DNA of 64,000 nucleotides, from positions 2,542,001 through 2,606,000 of the forward strand of contig NZ_CP058552.1 in NCBI RefSeq assembly GCF_013401555.1, read 5' to 3'. Positions 7,915-16,200 of the stretch are shown here, in pieces (the stretch's first letter is position 1; each line of letters opens with the position of its first letter). The stretch comes from Paenibacillus sp. E222 (lineage in GTDB: Bacteria; Bacillota; Bacilli; Paenibacillales; Paenibacillaceae). A program made the translations under genes and the position numbers. The notes under the pieces are model-generated. The model saw nothing but the letters and a program-made list of their open reading frames with translations, was not told the origin of the DNA and ran no database searches.

Positions 7915-9372
7915 ATGGAATTGTGGCTGCCTATGGATTCATACGAGCTTCAACACCGCTACAAATACGAGGCATTGTACCATGCTTTGCGTGACGCCAT
8001 TCATGCTGGGACGCTGGTTGGAGGCACAAGACTGCCTTCCACCCGAGAGCTGGCACGTCAATATGAAATGTCACGCAGCTCCGTGGCCCAGGTATATGAC
8101 ATGCTGCTCGCCGATGGTTACGTGCGAGCGCATAGGGGAAGAGGAACCTTTGTTTCGGATACCATAACAGCTCAGGAACATGCAGAGCGGGAGGCAATCA
8201 TTCAACTTTCTCCATGGGGAGAGCGGGTGAGTACGCTGAATATTCAGAATCAAAAGCAACAACCGTCAGCCCTTGCACCGGAGCAACGAGTCATCAACTT
8301 CCACGTACAGCGTATGCCTGCCGAGCATTTTCCACAAGCGGAATGGAAAAGTGCGCTGGCCGCCGTTCATCGGAGCGGGTCGCATGAACAAAGTGGTGCT
8401 GCCGGAGACCCTGAACTGCGTGAGGCCATCGCTTCACATCTGAGGTGGACGCGGGGCATTCAGGCTGAGGCATCACAGATTGTGCTGTTTAGTGGCTCCA
8501 TGCAGGGCATCACTTTGCTGACACAATTGCTCATCCCTGAAGGGGCTGCAGTTATATTGGAAAACCCGGGTTATCAGGGAATTGCCCATGCCGTTAAGTC
8601 CTGCGGAGGAAAAATTATTCCAGCGGAAGTAGATAACGGAGGAATTATTCCGCAGTCCTGGGAAGCACAGACGTTATTTGTAACGCCAACCCGCCAGTTT
8701 CCTACAGGAGCTGTCCTTGGTCTGGACAGACGGAGAACCATACTTGAATGGGCCTCGGAGCGAAATGCCGTCATTATTGAAGATGATTATGACAGTGAAT
8801 TTCGCTGGGGAGGCAGGCCGATTGAACCGCTCAAAGTACTCGATCGTGAACAACGGGTTATCTATGTCGGATCATTTTCACAAACGATGGTTGCATCCAT
8901 TCGGCTTGGTTACGCGGTTCTGCCACCAAGTCTGGTACAGCCACTGATCGCTGCAAAAGCATTGTACGAACCCGTACCTCCTGCCCTTCTGGAGCAGCGT
9001 GCACTCGCGAAATTTATGTCCCGAGGAGGGTATTTGCGCCATCTAAGAAGGCTAACCCGACTCTACGGGGAACGGCATGCTTATTTTGTCAATGAGATGA
9101 AGCGGGAATTACCGGAACCCTTCCTCATGCAGCCTGGGGATGCTGGATTGCATATTTATGCTTCGTGGAAAGGGGATATCGACAGTTACAAGCGGTTCAA
9201 GGCACTGGCTCAGGAGGAAGGTGTCATATTCCGCGATGCGGTCCGTTATTGGCTGACTCCAAGTCCCCCGGCTGCGTGTTTTGGCTTTGCACATCTGGAG
9301 AAAGAGGAGATTCAAGAGGGGATAAGGCGAATGCGGTTAGCATGGGAGAAGTGCACATTTTCGTTTCGGTGA
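7915..9372 (+). CDS. MocR/PdxR-type GntR-family regulator with aminotransferase domain
   Basis: 485 residues. Residues 1-80 form a GntR winged helix (LYHALRDAIHAGTLVGGTRLPSTRELARQYEMSRSSVAQVYDMLLADGYVRAHRGRGTFVS). A linker and a fold-type I aminotransferase-like domain (about 120-480) follow, with TPTRQFPTG and EDDYDSEFRW; the PLP lysine is expected within VGSFSQTMVASIRLGY, where no Lys is seen. That gap may mean altered cofactor binding. Family members sense PLP or amino compounds. ATG 7915 is preferred because AAGAGGTG lies just upstream; an in-frame ATG at 7795 would overlap the promoter. Divergent neighbour: the PNPOx-family gene. Confidence 0.87.
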   Translation: MELWLPMDSYELQHRYKYEALYHALRDAIHAGTLVGGTRLPSTRELARQYEMSRSSVAQVYDMLLADGYVRAHRGRGTFVSDTITAQEHAEREAIIQLSPWGERVSTLNIQNQKQQPSALAPEQRVINFHVQRMPAEHFPQAEWKSALAAVHRSGSHEQSGAAGDPELREAIASHLRWTRGIQAEASQIVLFSGSMQGITLLTQLLIPEGAAVILENPGYQGIAHAVKSCGGKIIPAEVDNGGIIPQSWEAQTLFVTPTRQFPTGAVLGLDRRRTILEWASERNAVIIEDDYDSEFRWGGRPIEPLKVLDREQRVIYVGSFSQTMVASIRLGYAVLPPSLVQPLIAAKALYEPVPPALLEQRALAKFMSRGGYLRHLRRLTRLYGERHAYFVNEMKRELPEPFLMQPGDAGLHIYASWKGDIDSYKRFKALAQEEGVIFRDAVRYWLTPSPPAACFGFAHLEKEEIQEGIRRMRLAWEKCTFSFR

Positions 9373-9499
9373 ATTCCGCTGTATAATGGGATAAGACGTT
9401 TCGCTCCAGCAGGAGCAGAAATCATATTATACAAACACATATCGCATCATGATGGATGCAGTATGCAAAAGAGATTAACTTTCAAGGGGGAGTGGCGAC

Positions 9500-10285
9500 A
9501 TGCTGCAGGCATCGCCGTCATCTTTTGTTATTTTGCCCGCCGTCGCCAAAATTGTCTGCGAACCGGGATGGAAGTGGCAGAAGCGGGAAAAACCGATGCA
9601 AAACTATGACTTATTTTATGTATGGAGTGGTGAAGGGACCGTTGTGCTGAATGACCGGTCGTATGAAGTAGGCAAGGGTAGTTGTTTTCTGTTCAGGCCA
9701 GGTGATCATCCTACTGCAACACATAATAAGCAAAAACCGTTGGTACTTACGTATATTCATTTTGATGTAGATATACCCGTTAATGATGTTCCCCAGTCCT
9801 ATCGTGAGGTACTGGAAACGGTGGAATTCGAGCACTTGCTGGCTCGGTATGTAAGACTGTTCCTATCCGATGTATATGGGCGGGATGAGGAGAGCCGGTT
9901 GATTCTGAAACAGCTGATGATTCATTTGCTGCGCGCGGACACGGAAGCTCCTGTGGAGAAAAAGGTAAGCAATCAGTTGTCTGATGTCATCCAGGAGGTT
10001 GCTAACTATGTACGTCAGCATCCGGGGATAACACATCGCGTGGAAGACCTCGCTGCAAGGGCTGGATTATCGCCTCGATACTTCTCGATTAAGTTCAAGG
10101 AATTGATTGGTTCGTCCGTGCAATCCTATATCATTCGCATGCGCATTGAGCGGGCCGAGCATCTTTTGGTGCACACTGGCATGAATGTGACCGAAGTGGC
10201 AGATGCCCTTGGGTACCGCGATATCTTTTTCTTCAGTCGTCAGTTCAAGCAGTACACCGGCAAAAGTCCGTCCGAGATTCGATAG
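9500..10285 (+). CDS. AraC-family transcriptional regulator
   Basis: 261 residues. An N-terminal cupin-like sensing domain (about 10-95, with the VWSGEGTVVLNDRSYEVGKGSCFLFRPGDHPTAT pattern spread over it) precedes a C-terminal pair of helix-turn-helix motifs (about 160-260) with LAARAGLSPRYFSIKFKELIG and the AraC signature VADALGYRDIFFFSRQFKQYTGKSPSEIR. It probably responds to a sugar or small metabolite; the target genes are unknown and no obvious target lies adjacent. RBS AAGGGGGAG precedes ATG 9500. Confidence 0.9.
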   Translation: MLQASPSSFVILPAVAKIVCEPGWKWQKREKPMQNYDLFYVWSGEGTVVLNDRSYEVGKGSCFLFRPGDHPTATHNKQKPLVLTYIHFDVDIPVNDVPQSYREVLETVEFEHLLARYVRLFLSDVYGRDEESRLILKQLMIHLLRADTEAPVEKKVSNQLSDVIQEVANYVRQHPGITHRVEDLAARAGLSPRYFSIKFKELIGSSVQSYIIRMRIERAEHLLVHTGMNVTEVADALGYRDIFFFSRQFKQYTGKSPSEIR

Positions 10286-10381
10286 GACATCTCGCTGTCC
10301 GGTAGAATATGGCAACGTTTCAATTCTGGGAAGCAGGGGTAAGTATGTAGCATTCCAGACGATCGAAAGGGGGAACTTGTG

Positions 10382-10498
10382 ATGAACGGAAAACGTCGCG
10401 TCCGCAACCGGGGATGCTCCACCAAGGGCTTTAATATTTTCCGGAACCGCCTGCGCCGCGCCAAACCGGCAGAGGAAATGCAGGATGTATGGTTTTAA
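10382..10498 (+). CDS. Small basic protein, 38 residues
   Basis: It begins MNGKRRVRNRGCSTKGFNIF and ends AEEMQDVWF. Eleven of its 38 residues are Arg or Lys. A strong RBS (AAAGGGGGAACTTG) stands before ATG 10382, and a stable hairpin terminator follows at 10623-10685. Not recognised; it may be a small nucleic-acid- or membrane-associated protein. It lies 96 bp after the AraC gene and could be cotranscribed with it. Confidence 0.5.
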   Translation: MNGKRRVRNRGCSTKGFNIFRNRLRRAKPAEEMQDVWF

Positions 10499-10622
10499 GG
10501 AATGGTTAGAAAACCAATATGACGAAGCTTAGCTTCGTATTGCATGTATACATGAAATGAGAATGGACATCATCCTGACTTCTACATCGCTCTGAAGCGG
10601 ATAATTGGATTCTCTGATTAGC

Positions 10623-10685
10623 AAAAGGTACTCATAGCCTGGACACTTTACCCTAAAAAGGTGTTCCGGCTGCGAGTACCTTTTT
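10623..10685 (+). terminator. Long bulged hairpin terminator
   Basis: AAAAGGTACTC (10623-10633) pairs with GAGTACCTTTTT (10674-10685). Inner arms GGACACTTT/AAAAGGTGTTCC extend the stem. The T run is built into the stem, and the end reads CTTTTT. It may terminate the AraC/small-protein transcript or be a small RNA. Confidence 0.6.
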
Positions 10686-10732
10686 ATGTAGGCCACAAAG
10701 TTCTATGTGATCTCTTTCTTGAGATCAAAATT

Positions 10733-10765
10733 AAAAAAGATGACTCCTGTTATTCAGGAATCATC
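10733..10765 (-). terminator. Terminator of psd
   Basis: GATGACTCCTG/CAGGAATCATC stem (10739-10749 with 10755-10765) with a 5-nt loop. On the minus strand it is followed by six T residues, directly after the psd stop. Confidence 0.85.
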
Positions 10766-10775
10766 TGTGTATTGC

Positions 10776-11567
10776 TCAATGGATGGGTTTTAACCGACCG
10801 AGCAATTCTCCCATTTTGACGGAGTCGCCAGGCTGCAAGCCTGGTTTCGGTTCGAATGTACCGCTCTGCGTTAACAGTACGACGGTGGAACCGAATTCAA
10901 AATATGCGAGATCATCGCCTTGTGCCCATGAACTTACATCCGCACCTGCGTATTGTATGCTGCTCACATTCATTGCGCCTACTTTCACGACAGCAACCTC
11001 TCCAAAATCATGAGCAATATACGTAATGAGCCGTTCGTTTCGACTCAGCACTGATTTCATATGGGTCAGACCAAAATCATTTACGGGATAAACCTTGCCT
11101 TTAATATGCTCACTCTCAATGCGGCGACCGCTAACAGGCGCATGAATGCGATGATAGTCGCGTGGGCTGAGATACAGGACAAAGGCATAACCGTGCTTGT
11201 ACTTCTCCAGATGTGGTGAGTGGTTTAATAATTCAGCAAGTGTATAATTTTGTCCCTTAACATTCAGGAGTGTTCCAGCAGATACAGGACCGGCTGCCGT
11301 GATTTTGGCATCTACCGGACTGATCAGTGCATGTTCTGAAAGTTCAAGCGGGCGCATGCCCGGTTTAAGTTTACGGGTAAAGAAATCATTCAAAGAACGA
11401 TATTCCTTCCAGTCTTTCTCAGCTTCCTGAACAGGGATGTCGTAGGTCCGGACAAAATAAGGGATAAATGCCTTGCTTCCCCGGCTCTTGGAGAAGGCTC
11501 CCACAGTCCGGGAGATCCATTTGCGAGAAGAAAGCTCGGTCATTAACCGCAACAGCGTTTTTGCCAT
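10776..11567 (-). CDS. psd: Phosphatidylserine decarboxylase
   Basis: 263 residues, the same length as B. subtilis Psd. Converts phosphatidylserine to phosphatidylethanolamine at the membrane. It is a pyruvoyl enzyme that self-cleaves at a GS(T) motif; FEFGSTVVLL near residue 226 holds the Gly-Ser-Thr, so it would be split into beta and alpha chains. The catalytic region SPRDYHRIHAPVSG and the N-terminal FFTRKLKPGMRPL segment are typical. The start at 11567 is chosen for a GGGGGATA site upstream and agreement with family length; a longer frame to 11672 has no support. It sits 85 bp downstream of the YheC/D gene on the same strand. Confidence 0.95.
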   Translation of the reverse strand: MAKTLLRLMTELSSRKWISRTVGAFSKSRGSKAFIPYFVRTYDIPVQEAEKDWKEYRSLNDFFTRKLKPGMRPLELSEHALISPVDAKITAAGPVSAGTLLNVKGQNYTLAELLNHSPHLEKYKHGYAFVLYLSPRDYHRIHAPVSGRRIESEHIKGKVYPVNDFGLTHMKSVLSRNERLITYIAHDFGEVAVVKVGAMNVSSIQYAGADVSSWAQGDDLAYFEFGSTVVLLTQSGTFEPKPGLQPGDSVKMGELLGRLKPIH

Positions 11568-11652
11568 GAATATCCCCCTTAGGGTTAGTGCGAACTTCAA
11601 GGCCGGCAGGACCGGCCGTTCTGCATAATATTGACACAGAATGCCCACGAAA

Positions 11653-12783
11653 TCAATACAGGCCGCGATCATACGTCTGGGGTTGCCTTGGTATGCGCGA
11701 ATTCTGCTCCAGCAGCAGACGTCCGTAAGCCATAGGATGCCGGTAGCTGGCTTTCCAAGTCTCCGTCATTCCGGCCTTGCGGAAACCGTAGCGCTGATCC
11801 CTTCCGTTGCATTCGATAAAATAAATCTGGCCCTTCTCTGTTATCCCCAGATCAAGTCCGAGGTCTGCAAGATGAGGCAGGCTCGAAGCCAGCGTCCGTG
11901 CGATTCGTAGCCCGACAGACCGGATTCTGGTATCCAGTTCAAGAACATACCAGTCGGTTGACGGCAAGTTAAGGGCTTCGGCCAGCGTCATGACTTTGCT
12001 GCCTTGAGCGATATTCGTGACAAACGTATGCGCAGGAGCCACCTTGGCGAATATACCCGTGATCCCCCACAAACCGTCACTTCCACGTTGCACGGATACC
12101 CGCAGATCTACAGGTCTTCCTTCATAACGAACCAGGGGGATGCGCTCTTCAATGAGATAGGCATGCCGAAAAATACGGCGCAAGGTGGCTGATGGCAGTT
12201 GTCCCTTATTCAGTCGAAAGGTGGCCCATCCCTTGCGTGAAGTTCTTGCCTCACATGTCAGTTTCCATTGACCGTCCTTTTGGAATATCCGCATAATGCC
12301 GTGACCGATGCTTCCGCTGCATGGCTTGATCACCAGATCATCGTAATGTTCCATCATATATGCCAAAGAATCAGGTGTAGCTTTGACCGCACGGGGGAGA
12401 TATTGCCTGAGACCGGGGTCCTGATAAAGGATCTCGTGAATGTGGTCTTTGCGGTATCGATTGCGAACATTATATACCTGTATGCCCTGCAACAGCAGTT
12501 TGGTCACCTGATGCTGCTCCGAACGCCGAAGCTGGAGAGCACGGTTATGAATAACGGGGGGCAATGGCATCCTTTGACGCACGTATATGCCCTCTTTTTT
12601 TACATAGGCCATACAGGTTTTGGTATCCAAATCCACGTCTTCCAGCCGCAAAAAACAAGGGGTTAATCCATAACAGGCCGCTGCCTGTTCAACATTCTCG
12701 AGTGATTCCTGCCCCGTTCTTCCAGCCGGTATCCCCCGGTACATGCGTGAATCGAACATAATACCGATCGTTTCTTGTAGCAT
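11653..12783 (-). CDS. YheC/YheD-family endospore coat-associated protein
   Basis: 376 residues. The family (YheC/D of B. subtilis) is coat-associated and has an ATP-grasp-like C-terminal domain: VIKPCSGSIGHGIMRI (about residues 155-170) corresponds to the nucleotide-binding lid, and GLDLGITEKGQIYFIECNGRDQRYGF (about 315-340) to the metal/ATP end. The enzymatic reaction is unknown. ATG 12783 has AAGGAGGAACGG upstream. The gene faces the giant repeat protein gene across a 430-bp region with a long inverted repeat; both may be sporulation genes (inference). Confidence 0.85.
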   Translation of the reverse strand: MLQETIGIMFDSRMYRGIPAGRTGQESLENVEQAAACYGLTPCFLRLEDVDLDTKTCMAYVKKEGIYVRQRMPLPPVIHNRALQLRRSEQHQVTKLLLQGIQVYNVRNRYRKDHIHEILYQDPGLRQYLPRAVKATPDSLAYMMEHYDDLVIKPCSGSIGHGIMRIFQKDGQWKLTCEARTSRKGWATFRLNKGQLPSATLRRIFRHAYLIEERIPLVRYEGRPVDLRVSVQRGSDGLWGITGIFAKVAPAHTFVTNIAQGSKVMTLAEALNLPSTDWYVLELDTRIRSVGLRIARTLASSLPHLADLGLDLGITEKGQIYFIECNGRDQRYGFRKAGMTETWKASYRHPMAYGRLLLEQNSRIPRQPQTYDRGLY

Positions 12784-12801
12784 GACCGTTCCTCCTTCGA
12801 T

Positions 12802-12871
12802 GTTATCGCAATCATGGATGTCCATCCATGGAATGCCGGCCTGTCACCGCATGGATGGACATCACGATAAC
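12802..12871. repeat. Long inverted repeat in the divergent promoter region
   Basis: GTTATCG...GATGTCCATCCATG (12802-12808 and 12817-12830) is repeated inverted as CATGGATGGACATC...CGATAAC (12850-12863 and 12865-12871) around a 19-nt loop. The inner left arm is itself nearly palindromic (CATGGATG/CATCCATG). It lies just upstream of the YheC/D gene RBS and could be an operator or a leader hairpin. The rest of 12784-13216 shows no gene. Confidence 0.7.
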
Positions 12872-13216
12872 GCAGACCGGAATCATGATGCATCGATATG
12901 CATCGACATGTACTTGTTAGCCTTCCGCTTCCATGCAATCCAGGTAGAGGTGGGTCGCTGTGCGGATGGAAGTCATTTTACGGATTTATACAAATGCTTA
13001 TGGATTATCGTATGACATTGCTGGATCAGGGGCGTGGACAGCCGCCTTTCATCTAAAGCCGTGCACAGCCTATTTCGCCATGGACAAGTAAATCACTCGT
13101 ATGTTGACTCCTACACTCATCCAATGTTATCGGCAAAAGTCGTGATTTGAAGTGGCAGATGCCTATATCGAAGCATATGATGCCGGAGACGAACGTTAGA
13201 GGAAGGAGCTAGCTGC

Positions 13217-16200
13217 ATGAGTAAAAAAGGCAATAAGAAGGTTCCTACGCCAAAACTGCGGCATGTGAGTCCCAAATTTAAGGAACTGGATCTGGCCAAT
13301 CGACGGTCAGACACAATGGACTCAGGTTTCACTTCGAATAGGGAAGAACGCTTGAATACAAATAAACGGTATTCGAAGGCCATTCAGGTATCAGAAGAAT
13401 TCCTATCCGAATCAATGGAGCTACCTGCTTCAACGAACGAGCTGGAAGACCTGGAGATCGTAACCAAAGTCATCAAGCCGGAACCCGTAGAGTCTGATAG
13501 CGAGAAAGTCGTCGAGACGCAAGATAACCTGGAAAAGCAGATACAGGTCAGCAGCGTGGCTCCGCTTGTTCTGGAAGAAGAGGTGGGTATCATCAAGCAA
13601 GAAACAGCAAGCAGGGACCGGCTGCAGATCCTGAACCAGAACCAGATGCCTGGTCATACCGGACACTATATCTACACGGACGACTTGAGTGAATTTGCTG
13701 TTACGGAGAGCAAACTAGCTCCTTTCTCTGTGGATGCCTCCAAGCTGAAACCGGATGCGGTTGGCAGTGAAGCATTGCAGGATTATGCGGTGACCAGCAT
13801 TCACATTGCAGACGGGGCCATTGTTTCCGCGAAACTTGCGGAAGCGTCTGTATCTGAGGAGCACCTGATTGATGGCTCTGTGTCTGGTCACAAAATACGA
13901 AATGCTTCTATTGCCGGTGAGAAAATCAGAGATGGCAGTATTACTTCTCAGAAGCTTGGCAACCAGGCCATCGATTCGGCCAAAATTGCCGACGGTTCCA
14001 TCAGCACAAGACATCTCAGCCGCATGCTGGTAACGGAGGAATTAATCAAGAATCATGCCGTAACTGGAGACAAGATCGCGATTAGCGGCGTGGATACAAG
14101 GCATCTTACGGGAGGAGCAGTGAATACCTCCAAACTGGCTGACGATGCAGTGACTACATCCAAAATTCGTGAAGCTGCTGTCACAGGCAGCAAAATCGAA
14201 GAACACTCCATCGAGTCTCACCATATTCAGGCAGGTGCTGTTAAACAGACACATCTGGCAGAAGGGTCTGTCGGTCGTTCACAACTAACTATTGGTAGTA
14301 TTGGAAGTGACCAGATCGAGGATGGATCCATACAAACAAGACATTTAGCTGAGGGTTCGCTAAGCGGAAGACATCTGCTGGACGGTTCAATCGGTTCAAG
14401 CCAGATTCGCGCTCATGCAGTGGGCAAGGAGCAGATTGGCAATGGAGAAGTGGGCAGTGAGCATTTGACAGAAGGTGCAGTAACCAGCAGCAAACTGGCA
14501 GACCAGTCGGTTGGAACAGCAAAATTGCTGGAGCAGTCCATTACGGCCTCCAAAATCGCTGATCAGAGCGTCATTTCTTCCAAAATTGCGGATGAGGCTG
14601 TACAGGGTAAACATCTTGCCAAAGGGTCCATTCGAGGGGAACACATTGCGAATCGGGGAATCACGCCGGTACATGTGGATAATTCCGCAATTCACTCCAT
14701 TCACATTGCAAGTGGAAGCATCGAGGCAACTCATTTGTCTACCGGAAGTGTGTCCGGAGATGCTCTCGCAGATGGCGTGGTAACTGAGCGGCATCTGGCA
14801 GAGTCAGCTGTAGGTACGTATGAATTGCAGGATGCTGCCGTTACAGACGCCAAGCTGGCGGATGAAAGTGTGACAGCAGAAAAGCTTGGAACGGCATCGG
14901 TTAGCAGCAGAGCGCTTGCTCCGGGAAGTGTTAGTTCCTCGCATCTTGCGAGTGGTGGAGTCACAGGTACACATCTGGCACCAGGCAGCGTGGGTTCCGA
15001 GGCCCTGAGACCATATGCAGTGAAATCGGAACACCTGACAGAACATGCCGTGGGTGTACCTCATCTTCAGCCAGGCAGTGTTGAAACGGATGCTATTGCA
15101 CGGGCTGCGGTCACAACAGACAAAATGGCTCTGGATAGTGTAACTTCAGCCCAGTTGGCTGACGGGTCCATTTTTCCGCCTCATCTAACAGATCATGCGG
15201 TTACCTCCCCCAAGCTCTCACCAGAGAGTGTTGCTACGGATAAACTGGCGGATTTTGCTGTCACGTCAGCCAAACTGGCAGACGGAAGCGTGACTTCTTC
15301 CAAGATTATGGCAGAGAGCATTAATGCCAAGCATATTCCAGCAGGAACCATTCGCGTGTATCACCTGAAGCAGCATGCCGTTTCACTGGAACATTTGTCG
15401 GAGGAAGTACGTTCACCGGAATTATTTGCTGATGGCAGTATTACGGGCAACAAACTTCGGCATGGGTCCGTAAGTGCGGACCATTTGACAGCAGACTCGG
15501 TATCCGGGACAGAACTACAACAGGCTGCTGTAGGTAGCGAGCACTTGCAGACATCCGCTGTACAATCCGTCCATCTGGCAGACGGAAGCGTGAAATCTGA
15601 ACATTTGGGAACGCAAGTCGTGAGCTCACAGCATCTGAAGGCAGACATCATTTGTGAGGAGCATATTGCTGAACAGGTGGTCACATCGCATCACTTGGCA
15701 CCTGGATCTGTTGAAACAGACCATCTGGCACCTTTATCCATTACAGCGGCTCACCTTCAGCCAGGTTTGATTAGTGGTTTGCATCTTCAGGCAGAGTCGA
15801 CAAGTGCTGTTCACCTGCAGCAAGGAGCTGTGCATTCCCGTCATATTCAAGATGGTGAAATTCTTCCTCATCATATCCATGAACGCAGCATCGGAACGTC
15901 TCATCTGGAAGAAGAAGCGGTAAGTACGATTATTTTGCAGGATGAATCTGTAACACGCTCCAAACTTGCGAGTGGTAGTGTAGATGGCAGCAAATTAGCA
16001 GCAGGTGCAGTATCGGCTACCCACATAGCAAGCGAAAGTGTGCAAACCCATCATATCCAAGCAGGAGCAATCCTTGCTGATCATATTCAAGAGTGCAGTA
16101 TTGGCTCAGTTCATCTCGAAGAGGAGTCTGTAAGTGCGGTTCATTTGCAAAATGGATCTGTAACGAGTGCCAAACTGGCGGATGGCAGTATAAACGGCAG

